Below, one piece after another: positions 52,036 through 60,911 of a DNA stretch of 64,000 nt (position 1 is the first letter of the stretch; each line of letters begins with the position of its first letter). Source of the stretch: Hoeflea_A sp040932035 (GTDB taxonomy: Bacteria > Pseudomonadota > Alphaproteobacteria > Rhizobiales > Rhizobiaceae); assembly GCF_040932035.1 (NCBI RefSeq), contig NZ_JBFRBB010000005.1, forward strand, positions 434,001-498,000, read 5' to 3'. The position numbers and the translations under genes are program-made. The notes below the pieces were generated by a model. It was not told the DNA's origin, did no database searches, and saw only the letters and a list, made by a program, of their open reading frames with translations.

Positions 52036-53524
52036 CGAAGACGGCGAGGTCTATGACGTTGCCGTCGTCGGCCTCGGGCCGACGGGTGCGACGCTGGCCA
52101 ATCTCCTGGGCATTTGCGGTCTGTCCGTGCTCGTTCTCGACCGGGAAGCAGCGATCTATCACCTGCCGCGCGCCGTCCATTTCGACGACGAGATCATGCG
52201 CATCTTCCAGAATATTGGCGTTGCCGAAACCCTGGCGAAGATCGTCCGCATCAACCCCGGCATGCGGTTCGTGGATACCCGGGGAAAGCTGCTTCTCGAC
52301 TGGCCGCGCCCCGGCGAGGTCGGCCCCCATGGCTGGCACGCCAGCTATCGCTTTCACCAGCCCGATCTGGAGCGCATTTTGCGTGGCGCGCTCCAGCGCT
52401 TTTCAACGGTCAAAGTTCGAACGCAAGCCGAAGTCCTGTCGGTCGAGGATCGCGGCAATTTCGTTGAGCTTCGATACGAAGAGCGCAAAACCGGCAAAAG
52501 GCGTGCGGTCTTCGCCGGATACGTCGTCGGTTGCGATGGTGCGCGCTCACTGGTGCGCCGCACCATGAACACGGAAATGGAGGACCTCGGCTTTCACGAA
52601 CGCTGGCTTGTGGTCGATGTTCTTTTGAACGGTCCCAAACCGGAACTCGGCGATCACACGATCCAATATTGCAATCCGGAGCGCCCGGCCACCTACTGCC
52701 GCAGTCCCGGCATGCGCCGAAGATGGGAAATTGCGGTTCTCGACGGTGAGGAATCCGATGAAATCGCGACAACGGATTCCGTCTGGAGACTGCTGAAGGA
52801 CTGGCTGGCACCCGGTGAAGCGGAAATTGAGCGCAAGGCGGTTTACACCTTCCATTCGGCCATTGCCCGGCGCTGGCGCATCGGCCGTCTTTTGCTTGCG
52901 GGCGACGCCGCCCATCTGACACCACCCTTCATGGGGCAGGGCATGTGCGCCGGAATTCGCGACGCGGCCAACTTAGCCTGGAAACTGGCGCTATGCGCCA
53001 AAGGCCTGGCCGATGAAACACTGCTCGACAGCTACCAGGCCGAACGCATGCCCCATGCACGCGAATATATAGAAACCGCAATCCGCCTCGGTGGCCTCAT
53101 CAATACAGCCGGCACACGGCAGGCGCTGGAAGCGGCCTTCCGCCAGGACGACGGAACGGCCCGGATGGAAAGCATTTCTCCGCGCCTAGGACCCGGACTT
53201 GCCGCCGGATCGGACGAACATGCCGGACGGCTGTTTCCGCAGCCGCAGCTCGCAAACGGCGAGATGATGGATGATGTCTGCGGTTATGCACCGGTCCTGC
53301 TTGCAGAAAGCGCGCTCGTCGACAAAGGCGGCGATCTGCCGTTCCCGGTCCTGACGACCGAGCGCGAACCCGCGGTCGCCGCCTGTTTGAAAGCCATGGA
53401 CACGCGCGCTGCACTCATCCGCCCCGACCGATATGTGCTTGGCACTGCAACGACGCGCGAAATGCTCCTGACCATGCTCAGGAATACATTTGCCTCACCG
53501 CTGCAGCAAGGAGCTTCGGTCTGA
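52028..53524 (+). CDS. FAD-dependent aromatic hydroxylase (MhpA-like)
   Basis: The 498-residue flavoprotein has FAD motif VVGLGPTGATLANLLG (residues 13-28), GCDGARSLVRR, and the second FAD signature LLAGDAAHLTPPFMGQGM. The overall pattern is that of 3-(3-hydroxyphenyl)propionate hydroxylase and related PheA/TfdB-type class A hydroxylases. It would place the second hydroxyl needed by the dioxygenase encoded just before it. The C-terminal thioredoxin-like tail is short. The overlap (ATGACTGA) indicates coupled translation. Confidence 0.9.
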   Translation: MTDEDGEVYDVAVVGLGPTGATLANLLGICGLSVLVLDREAAIYHLPRAVHFDDEIMRIFQNIGVAETLAKIVRINPGMRFVDTRGKLLLDWPRPGEVGPHGWHASYRFHQPDLERILRGALQRFSTVKVRTQAEVLSVEDRGNFVELRYEERKTGKRRAVFAGYVVGCDGARSLVRRTMNTEMEDLGFHERWLVVDVLLNGPKPELGDHTIQYCNPERPATYCRSPGMRRRWEIAVLDGEESDEIATTDSVWRLLKDWLAPGEAEIERKAVYTFHSAIARRWRIGRLLLAGDAAHLTPPFMGQGMCAGIRDAANLAWKLALCAKGLADETLLDSYQAERMPHAREYIETAIRLGGLINTAGTRQALEAAFRQDDGTARMESISPRLGPGLAAGSDEHAGRLFPQPQLANGEMMDDVCGYAPVLLAESALVDKGGDLPFPVLTTEREPAVAACLKAMDTRAALIRPDRYVLGTATTREMLLTMLRNTFASPLQQGASV

Positions 53525-53631
53525 TCAGGCCTTCCTTTGCAAACCCTCGATTGACAATAATTGGCTGCTCTTGTCTCCTGTGCGGCGGCTTGAGACCGGA
53601 GGAATGAGTTACGTCGTCGAAAAACGAAAAT

Positions 53632-54387
53632 GTGCGTGCTTTGGCGCGCGGTTTGAAGATCCTGCGCTACGTCAATGCGGTGGGAGAGGCGAGGGCTGCG
53701 GAAATCGCCGCCCATATCGATATACCGCGACCCACCGTTTACCGGATTTTGCACACGCTCGAGGAGGAAGGCTATGTCTACTATTCCGCCTCCGACAGCC
53801 GCGTTCGGGTAACCGCGCAAGCGGCAAGCCTTGGCGACAGTTATGCGGCAACATCGACGATCTGCCAGGCGGCAGGTCCGATCCTCGCCAAATTCACAGC
53901 AACATACACCTGGCCGATCGATCTGTCCTTCTATGAGAACGCCCATATGGTGGTTCAGGAAACGACCCACGCGCAAAGCCCGCTTTCAATCGACCGCGGC
54001 ATGATCGGTTACCGCCTGCCGATGCTGCGCACATCGGCCGGCAGAGCCTATCTCGGTCATTGCGGCCCAACGGAAAGAGCACTGATCGTAAAACATATTC
54101 GTCGGCTGAATGACCCGGAGGATGAACCCTTCCTTGTGCCGAGCAGGCTGGATTCGATGATTGCCGATGTTGCGGGCAAAGGTATTGCAATGCGCGGATC
54201 CGGGACGTTTCGGCCGCAAACGGCAAGCATTGCAGTTCCGGTCATCATCAAGGCCAGGGTTGCAGCCTGTATTTCGACGATATGGGTCAGCAGGGCAATG
54301 ACTATGAACGAGGCAATCAGCCAGTATGAGGCGCCGCTGCGCGATGTCGCTGCCGGTATCAAGGCTGCCGTTGAGACCGGTGACTGA
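53632..54387 (+). CDS. IclR-family transcriptional regulator
   Basis: From the GTG at 53632 the protein has 251 residues with an N-terminal winged helix (VRALARGLKILRYVNAVGEA, then IPRPTVYRILHTLEEEGYV) and a GAF-like effector domain. IclR proteins often control aromatic catabolism. The start is doubtful: a strong GGAGGA at 53598-53603 stands before an ATG in another frame, while in this frame only ACG (53611) lies at the right distance and would give an IclR-like N-terminus. The likely sites are the TGTCC-N7-GGACA dyads. Confidence 0.88.
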   Translation: MRALARGLKILRYVNAVGEARAAEIAAHIDIPRPTVYRILHTLEEEGYVYYSASDSRVRVTAQAASLGDSYAATSTICQAAGPILAKFTATYTWPIDLSFYENAHMVVQETTHAQSPLSIDRGMIGYRLPMLRTSAGRAYLGHCGPTERALIVKHIRRLNDPEDEPFLVPSRLDSMIADVAGKGIAMRGSGTFRPQTASIAVPVIIKARVAACISTIWVSRAMTMNEAISQYEAPLRDVAAGIKAAVETGD

Positions 54388-54392
54388 TTGCG

Positions 54393-55613
54393 CTATCCGG
54401 TCAGGGCCGCATGGACCAGCGCCTTCAGTTCGGCGCGGTTGGGATAGGTGCTTGAGGGCACCAATTGGGTAAAGAAGACAACGGTCAGCTGCTCGACCGG
54501 ATCGGTCCAGAATATGGTGCTTGCAAGACCGCCCCAGCTGAAATCTCCGACGGAGCCGGCCGTATGCATTTTCGCCGGATCAAGCACCACGGCGCCGCCA
54601 AGACCGAAACCAACGCCTTCCATGCTGACTTCGGCGAAGGATTTAGGCCCCATGGATGCGATATCGCCGGGAAGATGGTTGCGGCGCATGAATGCCACTG
54701 TGCGCGGCGATAATAGCCGCTGGCCCTCCAGTTCTCCGCCAAGCCTCAGCATTTCGGCAAAACGGAAATAGTCGGCGAGTGTCGAAACCAGTCCGCCGCC
54801 GCCGCCGATCGTTGAAACACTGCCTACCCGAAATTCCGATGTTGCTGCCTCATCCAACAGGCGAAGGGGATTGCCTTCAACGGGGGTATAGCAGCTCGCG
54901 AAACGGTCAAGCCCGTTATCGGCAACGCTGAAGGCGGTGTCGGTCATCCCGAGAGGTTCGAGAATTTCCGTGCCGATGAATTCGTCCAGCGGCTTGCCGG
55001 TCACCACCTCGATCAATCGGCCTATGACGTCGATGCCGACCGAATATTCCCAGCTGCTGCCAGGCTGAAACGCCAGCGGCATCGCCGCGATTTGCTTTAC
55101 CCACTTGTCGAGGCCGCCCGATCCCGGGCTGTAGGCAAGTCCGTGCTGCGTATAGGCTTCGGCCAGAACACCGGTGTTGAAATCATAGGAAAGACCCGAG
55201 GTATGGGTCAGCAGCTGATGGATAGTCGGTGAGGGGGCGGATTCAAGCTGATCGATCGCGGGAGCCCCCTTGATCAGGGCGGAACAATCAGAAAATTCCG
55301 GCAAAAAGGCGCTGATTGGCGCATCGAGGTGAAAATGACCCTGCTCGACAAGCATCATGACGGCAACCGTGGTAACCGGTTTGGTCATCGAATAGATGCG
55401 CACGATTGTGTCGAGCTCAAAAGGTAAATCCTGTTCGATTGAACGCCGGCCCGCCTTTGCGAGATGGGCGATCTCTCCGTTGCGGGCAATCAGCAGCGAG
55501 CTGCCGGGAAACTTGCGCTCATCGACATAGCGTTGCATCCACCGGTCGATCCGGGCGAGACGGCCGGCATCGAAACCAAGCGAGGACGGGTCATTAACGG
55601 CGTTTAGAGACAT
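54393..55613 (-). CDS. beta-lactamase-like serine hydrolase (class C / esterase family)
   Basis: The 406-residue protein has the penicillin-binding-fold signature S-x-x-K as Ser75 and Lys78 in IYSMTKPVTT and a second-motif tyrosine in WEYSVGIDVIG. Such enzymes include EstB-type esterases and lactonases; no signal peptide is visible, so a cytosolic esterase is more likely than a beta-lactamase. Its ATG directly follows the livF stop (TGAATG), so it is part of the transporter operon and may process the imported compound. Confidence 0.88.
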   Translation of the reverse strand: MSLNAVNDPSSLGFDAGRLARIDRWMQRYVDERKFPGSSLLIARNGEIAHLAKAGRRSIEQDLPFELDTIVRIYSMTKPVTTVAVMMLVEQGHFHLDAPISAFLPEFSDCSALIKGAPAIDQLESAPSPTIHQLLTHTSGLSYDFNTGVLAEAYTQHGLAYSPGSGGLDKWVKQIAAMPLAFQPGSSWEYSVGIDVIGRLIEVVTGKPLDEFIGTEILEPLGMTDTAFSVADNGLDRFASCYTPVEGNPLRLLDEAATSEFRVGSVSTIGGGGGLVSTLADYFRFAEMLRLGGELEGQRLLSPRTVAFMRRNHLPGDIASMGPKSFAEVSMEGVGFGLGGAVVLDPAKMHTAGSVGDFSWGGLASTIFWTDPVEQLTVVFFTQLVPSSTYPNRAELKALVHAALTG

Positions 55614-56315
55614 TCAGACTTCGAGCCATTCCTTGCGAATTTCTGCGTTTTCCTGAAGGGACTGCGGACTGCCGTCGAACACGATATGGCCGTGTCCCAT
55701 GACATAGACACGCGTCGAGACCTTGAGCGCGATCGTTAGCTTCTGCTCGACAAGCAGGATGGAAACGCCCCTGGCGGCGATCTGTTCGAGAAGTTCGCCG
55801 ACCTGCTGGACGATCTTCGGTGCAAGACCCTCGGTCGGCTCGTCGATCATGATCAGGGAAGGATCGCCCATAAGCGTTCTACAGATTGTCAGCATCTGCT
55901 TCTCGCCGCCTGAGAGCACCGAGGCCTCGACATCGGCACGTTCGCGCAGGTTGGAAAAGAGGCCGAACATGTCCTCCATCGACCACCGGCCGTCGCCGTC
56001 TTTCTGGCCGGGTTTCAGGCCGAGCAGCAAATTTTGCCGGGTGGTCATCCCGGGAAATATGTCCCGGTTTTCAGGTACATAGCCAATACCCGCCTGAGCA
56101 ATCTCATAGGGCTTTCTGCCGACCATTTCAGCGCCCTTGAACTGCACAGAGCCGCTTGGCGGCACCTCGCCCATGATTGCCTTGCAGGTGGTCGACCGGC
56201 CGACGCCGTTGCGCCCGATAAGCGCGACGATTTCGCCCTCGCCGACCGCCAGGTTGACGCCCTGTAGGATATGGCTTTTGCCGTAATAGGCGTGGAGGTC
56301 GTTTACTTCCAGCAT
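55614..56315 (-). CDS. branched-chain-type ABC transporter ATPase (LivF-like) with altered Walker A
   Basis: The 233-residue LivF-type ATPase has Walker A written GRNGVGRST, with Arg40 where the invariant lysine should be. The DNA codon is CGG, so a single A-to-G type change from AAG/AGG is not enough to call it a read error. Signature LSGGEKQMLTICR, Walker B LIMIDEPTEGLAP and the switch region LLVEQKL are intact. The Walker lysine is needed for hydrolysis in studied ABC proteins, so this site may be inactive, with LivG carrying the other site. It starts one base after livG. Confidence 0.9.
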   Translation of the reverse strand: MLEVNDLHAYYGKSHILQGVNLAVGEGEIVALIGRNGVGRSTTCKAIMGEVPPSGSVQFKGAEMVGRKPYEIAQAGIGYVPENRDIFPGMTTRQNLLLGLKPGQKDGDGRWSMEDMFGLFSNLRERADVEASVLSGGEKQMLTICRTLMGDPSLIMIDEPTEGLAPKIVQQVGELLEQIAARGVSILLVEQKLTIALKVSTRVYVMGHGHIVFDGSPQSLQENAEIRKEWLEV

Positions 56316-56316
56316 G

Positions 56317-57078
56317 TCAGTGATCCGCCTCCTCCGCCGCACCCAGATAGGCCTCCTGCACCTTTTGGCTCGCCCGCACGTTTTCCGGCGTATCGCTCTC
56401 GATGATCTCGCCATAGACAAGTACCGATATGCGGTCTGCCAGGTTGAAGACCACGCCCATGTCGTGCTCGACGATGACCAGTGTCTTGCCGTCGGTTACC
56501 TGGCGGATGAGATCGACAATATAGTCGGTCTCCGAAGCGCTCATTCCGGCCGTCGGCTCGTCCAGCATGACAATATCAGCCCCGCCCGCAATGGTGATGC
56601 CGATTTCGAGAGCCCTTTGCTCCGCATAGGTCAGAACGCCGGCCAGAAGATTGCGCCGGTCGGAAAGATTAATCTGCTCGAGAATCTCCTCGGCTCTTTC
56701 TGTCAGCTTCGGCTGCCGGTCGACCAGGTGCCAGAAGGAATATTTGTACCCCATCGTATAAAGCAGGCCGCAGCGGATATTCTCGAACACCGACATTTTC
56801 GGAAAGATGTTGGTGATCTGAAAACTGCGGCTGAGGCCCATCCTGTTGATTTCATGCGGCTTGAGCCTGCTGACATCGGTACCGTTCAGATGGACCGATC
56901 CGGATGTCGGATGATATTTGCCGGTAATCAGGTTGAACAGCGTCGATTTACCGGCACCATTCGGCCCGATAATCGCGTGGCGCTCGCCGCCGGCAATCGC
57001 AAGATCCACACCGCGAATAATCTGTGCCAGACCGAAATTCTTCCTCAGCGCCTTCAGTTCGATTGCGGCCCCGCTCAT
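56317..57078 (-). CDS. branched-chain-type ABC transporter ATPase (LivG-like)
   Basis: The 253-residue ATPase has an intact Walker A GPNGAGKSTLFNLITG near residue 38, signature YAEQRALEIGITIAGG (a shortened LSYGEQR-type motif, LTYAEQRALE), Walker B DIVMLDEPTAGMS and switch IVEHDMGVVF. It pairs with the LivF-like protein. Its start overlaps the livM stop by four bases. Confidence 0.93.
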   Translation of the reverse strand: MSGAAIELKALRKNFGLAQIIRGVDLAIAGGERHAIIGPNGAGKSTLFNLITGKYHPTSGSVHLNGTDVSRLKPHEINRMGLSRSFQITNIFPKMSVFENIRCGLLYTMGYKYSFWHLVDRQPKLTERAEEILEQINLSDRRNLLAGVLTYAEQRALEIGITIAGGADIVMLDEPTAGMSASETDYIVDLIRQVTDGKTLVIVEHDMGVVFNLADRISVLVYGEIIESDTPENVRASQKVQEAYLGAAEEADH

Positions 57079-58367
57079 CGGCCCACCTCGCCGTGATTGG
57101 CCTCGTCCCAGGCTTCTTTCAGCGATGGCGCCAGTCTTTTAAGGATCAGATAGCTTGCCACGCATATGATGATGGCAATCGTCAGCGGCCACACACCGTG
57201 CGAATTGAAGGTGAGGCCGAAGAGCGACATCTGTTCTTCGCCAATCGCCGCATGGCGGGCATGAAAAAGGATTTCAAGCACCGCCGCAGCCGAAAAGACG
57301 AACAAAAGGGCGGGAACGAACATTTTCAGGTAGGGCGATGCCAAAAGCCCGATTTTCCCCAGCTGCCACGGGCGCACATGAATGGCAAAGACACCGGCAA
57401 GGCCGCTCGGGAAAAACATCACGGTCAGCACAAAGAGCAGGCCGACATAAAGCGCCCAGATTTCCGTATAGAGGCTGAGAACCGTCTGCAGCAGTGTGAA
57501 GACGACGGCACCAATGACCGGTCCGAGAAAAAAGCCGACGCCGCCCAGGAATGTGATCAGCAGGATCGACCCGGACGTCGCGAGATTGAGGTTCTCCTCC
57601 GTCAGAATCTCGAAATTGATGGCGAACAGGCCACCGGCGATACCGGCGAAAAATCCCGATGCGCAAAACGAGATCCACCGCACATAGCGTTGCGAATAGC
57701 CGAGAAATTCCGCCCGTTCCTCATTGTCGCGCACGGCATTGGCGATGCGCCCCACGGGCGTGCGCGAATAAAGGAACATCGCAAGCGCCGAAACAAACAG
57801 CCACGCCGCCGTGAGATAATAGACTTCCTTTTGTGAAGCAAAGTCGAAACCCGCAACGACAGGGCCCATTGTTCGGTCGCCGCTGACCCCTTCCTCGCCG
57901 CCGAAAAACGCCACGACGATGATGGATAGCGAGGCGATCAGCTCGCCGACTCCAAGCGATATCATCGCAAAGACGGTGCCCGCCCTGCGCGTGGAAAAAC
58001 TACCTATGATGAAGGCGAATAACAGTCCGAACAGTCCGCCGAAAAGCGGCAGAAGCGGTAGCGGCAGCAGCAACCCGTCATATTCCACCATGTTCATCAG
58101 ATGCACGCAGAAGAAACCGCCAAGTCCCATATAGACCGCATGGCCAAAAGACAGCATGCCGCCCTGCCCCAGAAGCATATTGTAGGCCAGCGCGAAGATG
58201 ATGGTGATCGCCATCTGGTTCATCACCGTCAGGGCTGCGCCTCCGGTAAAGACGAACGGCAGGCCGGCAAGTAGCACAATGGCAATCAGCCAGGGCGCCG
58301 CAGCCGATAGTGAAAGCCCACCCGTTTTGCCGCGGCGCGCGGCTTCCGCATCACCCAGGGCACTCAT
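57075..58367 (-). CDS. branched-chain-type ABC transporter permease (LivM-like)
   Basis: The 430-residue permease has about ten membrane segments. GQGGMLSFGHAVYMGLGGF is the LivM signature, and GRIANAVRDNEERAEFLGYS is the cytoplasmic loop contacting the ATPases. The C-terminal part beyond about residue 330 is longer than usual, with two extra hydrophobic segments (FVPALLFVFSAAAVLEILF and PLTIAIIICVASYLIL). It overlaps livH and livG by four bases each. Confidence 0.93.
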   Translation of the reverse strand: MSALGDAEAARRGKTGGLSLSAAAPWLIAIVLLAGLPFVFTGGAALTVMNQMAITIIFALAYNMLLGQGGMLSFGHAVYMGLGGFFCVHLMNMVEYDGLLLPLPLLPLFGGLFGLLFAFIIGSFSTRRAGTVFAMISLGVGELIASLSIIVVAFFGGEEGVSGDRTMGPVVAGFDFASQKEVYYLTAAWLFVSALAMFLYSRTPVGRIANAVRDNEERAEFLGYSQRYVRWISFCASGFFAGIAGGLFAINFEILTEENLNLATSGSILLITFLGGVGFFLGPVIGAVVFTLLQTVLSLYTEIWALYVGLLFVLTVMFFPSGLAGVFAIHVRPWQLGKIGLLASPYLKMFVPALLFVFSAAAVLEILFHARHAAIGEEQMSLFGLTFNSHGVWPLTIAIIICVASYLILKRLAPSLKEAWDEANHGEVGR

Positions 58368-59320
58368 GTTTCACGTTTTCCCAGAAGACCGCGAGGTCTT
58401 ATCACCAGCACCAGCACCATCAGGAGATAGGGCAGGATAGGGCCGATTTGCGGTAGCGTGAGCGTCCACAGGTCCCGCAGCGGATTGTCAGACAGATCAA
58501 CCGGCTTATCTATTCCTATTGCCAACAGAATATCGGTCATGGTGACGTTGTAGGATGCGGCAAATGTCTGCATCCAGCCGATCAGAAGGGAGGCGATCAG
58601 TGCGCCCCACAGCGAGCCGAGCCCGCCGATGACGATGGTCACAAAGACAATGCTGCCGAGTAGCACGGCCATACCCGGAAATGTTCCGAGAACCGGACCG
58701 GCGATGACGCCGGCAAGGCCGGCCATCGCGGTTCCGACACCGAAGACGCCCATGAAAACCAGCGGAACGTTGTGGCCAAGATTCTGCACGGTGTTGGGAT
58801 AGGAAAGCGCCGCCTGGATGATCAGGCCGATCCGTGTGCGCGTCAGGATATAAAGCAGCACCAGGAAGATGCCGATCGCGACAAAGATCATGAACACCTT
58901 GTAGGCCGGAAACGAGTTGCCTGCGATCGAGAACGCGGTGAAATTCAGGATCTCGGGCTCATAATAGGCCATATGGCTCTTGCCCCAGAAGAACTGGACA
59001 AGTTCCTCGATCAGCAATGCCAGTCCGAAGGTGAAGATGAGTTCGGGCACATGGCCGTATTGGTGTACGCGCCGCAGCCCATAGCGCTCGATCGCCGCGC
59101 CGGCAAGACCAACCGCAAGCGGTGCAATGATCAGGCCGGGCCAGAACCCCACATAGGTACTGATCTGATAGGCGAAATAGGCCCCCAGCATATAAAAGCT
59201 GGCGTGGGCGAAGTTCAGAACACCCATCATCGAAAAAATCAGTGTCAGGCCGCTGCACAGCATGAAAAGCAGCAGGCCGGTCACCAGACCATCAAGTAGA
59301 TTGACTGCCAGAAGAGACAA
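58364..59320 (-). CDS. branched-chain-type ABC transporter permease (LivH-like)
   Basis: The 318-residue permease has eight or so membrane segments and the LivH motifs GLTLIFSMMGVLNFAHASFY (about 24-43) and GALIASLLIGWMQTFAASY. It forms the translocation pore with LivM. It follows livK after a hairpin that may lower downstream expression. Confidence 0.94.
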   Translation of the reverse strand: MSLLAVNLLDGLVTGLLLFMLCSGLTLIFSMMGVLNFAHASFYMLGAYFAYQISTYVGFWPGLIIAPLAVGLAGAAIERYGLRRVHQYGHVPELIFTFGLALLIEELVQFFWGKSHMAYYEPEILNFTAFSIAGNSFPAYKVFMIFVAIGIFLVLLYILTRTRIGLIIQAALSYPNTVQNLGHNVPLVFMGVFGVGTAMAGLAGVIAGPVLGTFPGMAVLLGSIVFVTIVIGGLGSLWGALIASLLIGWMQTFAASYNVTMTDILLAIGIDKPVDLSDNPLRDLWTLTLPQIGPILPYLLMVLVLVIRPRGLLGKRET

Positions 59321-59348
59321 TTGAGACCCCCAGATTCACAGTAGGCAA

Positions 59349-59378
59349 TGCGGCGTTTTCAGATAGGAAAACGCCGCA
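59349..59378 (-). terminator. intercistronic hairpin between livK and livH
   Basis: TGCGGCGTTTTC (59349-59360) and GAAAACGCCGCA (59367-59378) form a perfect 12-bp stem with a six-base loop, starting 11 bases after the livK stop. No U-run follows on the minus strand, so it more likely stabilises livK mRNA or partly attenuates than ends transcription. Confidence 0.6.
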
Positions 59379-59388
59379 CTGTCCGGAC

Positions 59389-60633
59389 TTATTCGGGGCG
59401 GTCCATTTTGCAAGTCGTCGGAGCGTCGGCAGACGCCATCTCAACCGTGCTTTCCACTAGAAGTCCATAACCCGAATTGTCGTAATCATGCGCGACACCA
59501 TCGTTGGTGTGGGAGAGAATGTGAACATTCTGGATCGCCTGATGGTCTTGCGGCCGCATATAGACAGTCGTTCCCCACAGCGATTCATGCTCCATGCCTT
59601 CAAGTGCCTTGCCGATGGCGACCATGTCTGTATCCGAACCGGCCTGATCGATCGCCTTGGCAAGCATCTCGATGACATTGGCTATGCGCGGCTGACCTAT
59701 GTCCGTGTCCGGATATTTGGCTTTGAATGCTTTTGCATAAGCGTCCGCGCGGTCATTGGGCGGCGGATTGAGCTGACCTTCGCCGACCAGTTTCACCTTT
59801 CCCTTGCCGTCCTCACCCAATGTCTTGGTGATACCGTCAGCTGCCGCATAATAGGTGTAGATCGGGTTTTCGTATCCCGCCGCAATAACCGATTTTCCAA
59901 GGCCGACCATGTCAGCACCCCAGTTTCCGGTGATCATCGCATCGGCGCCCGAGGACATGATCTTGCGCGCATAGGGCGTAAAATCCTTCACCTTGCCGAT
60001 CGGATGAAGCTCATTGCCGACGATTTCGATGTCCGGGCGTTTTTCACCCAGCATCTTGACTGCAGCCGCGGCAACGGCCTTGCCGAACGAATAGTCCTGG
60101 CCGATCAGATAGACCTTTTTGACATCTTCATTGGCGGCGATGATATCGGTCAGCGCATCCATTTTGATATCGGCATTGGCGTCGAAGCGGAAATGCCAGA
60201 AATTGCATTTGTCATTGGTCAAAGCCGGATCGACCGCCGAATAGTTCAAAAACAGAACCCTGTTGTCGGGGTTGCGCTTGTTGTGTTTCTTGATCGCATC
60301 GGTGAGTGCGTTGGCGACGCCGGAGGAGTTGCCCTGCGCAATAAAGCGAATGCCCTGGTCAATCGCCACCTGCAGCTGGATCAGCGATTCCTTCGGGCTG
60401 ATCTTGTTGTCGAATGCGACAATTTCGAATTCCTTGCCGAGGACACCGCCCTTTTTGTTGACGAGCTCATCGGCGGCGAATTTGTACTGCGAAAGCCCCT
60501 GCTTGCCGGTCGAGGCAAACGGGCCGGACAGAGGATCGATGAATGCAATCTTGATGGTATCGGCAGCGAACGAAGACGTTGCCGTCAATCCGGCGATCGC
60601 CACACCGAGTAAGAGTCCTGTCAGTTTCTTCAT
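59389..60633 (-). CDS. branched-chain-type ABC transporter substrate-binding protein (LivK-like)
   Basis: The 414-residue periplasmic protein has a signal peptide (about 1-23, ending SSFAA) and the type I binding-protein pattern: IKIAFIDPLSGPFASTGKQG at the mature start and VKKVYLIGQDYSFGKAVA in the hinge. Branched-chain-type binding proteins in such islands often bind aromatic or dicarboxylic acids; the ligand here is unknown. GGAGGA precedes the ATG at 60633; the long upstream open frame has no family similarity. Confidence 0.93.
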   Translation of the reverse strand: MKKLTGLLLGVAIAGLTATSSFAADTIKIAFIDPLSGPFASTGKQGLSQYKFAADELVNKKGGVLGKEFEIVAFDNKISPKESLIQLQVAIDQGIRFIAQGNSSGVANALTDAIKKHNKRNPDNRVLFLNYSAVDPALTNDKCNFWHFRFDANADIKMDALTDIIAANEDVKKVYLIGQDYSFGKAVAAAAVKMLGEKRPDIEIVGNELHPIGKVKDFTPYARKIMSSGADAMITGNWGADMVGLGKSVIAAGYENPIYTYYAAADGITKTLGEDGKGKVKLVGEGQLNPPPNDRADAYAKAFKAKYPDTDIGQPRIANVIEMLAKAIDQAGSDTDMVAIGKALEGMEHESLWGTTVYMRPQDHQAIQNVHILSHTNDGVAHDYDNSGYGLLVESTVEMASADAPTTCKMDRPE

Positions 60634-60799
60634 GCGCAGTTCCTCCCATGTCATTGTTGTGACCCCGTCAGTTCGTATTTTAATTTCCGGGGCAATTTGA
60701 GAAAGTATTACCGAATGTGCGGATAAAACAAGGCCATGACACGAAATGGGATGCAACCATTGGAATAAATTCCTCCGATTGCCGGTCCGTTTGGAAAAC

Positions 60800-60831
60800 G
60801 GCCATGACCACAACCGGTCATTGTGGTGGCC
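60800..60831. promoter_or_regulatory. 32-base nested dyad between livK and the aldo/keto reductase gene
   Basis: ATGACC-N6-GGTCAT (60804-60821) overlaps CCACAA-N7-TTGTGG (60808-60826), and both lie inside GGCCA/TGGCC arms. The segment is in the divergent intergenic region, about 80 bases from the reductase ATG and 170 from livK. Confidence 0.45.
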
Positions 60832-60911
60832 TTGAAGCAAAAGATCGTTCATCTTTGTTATGACGGCGAATCCCTTTAAACAGAGCTGCTCGCCAATTGA
60901 ATGGAGTTGTG

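Noticed and set aside
54393..55613. Antibiotic-resistance beta-lactamase
   Set aside because: No signal peptide and operon context with a Liv-type transporter favour an esterase-like role despite the S-x-x-K motif.
59488..60612. 374-codon open frame opposite livK
   Set aside because: Antisense shadow of a well-recognised binding protein with signal peptide.
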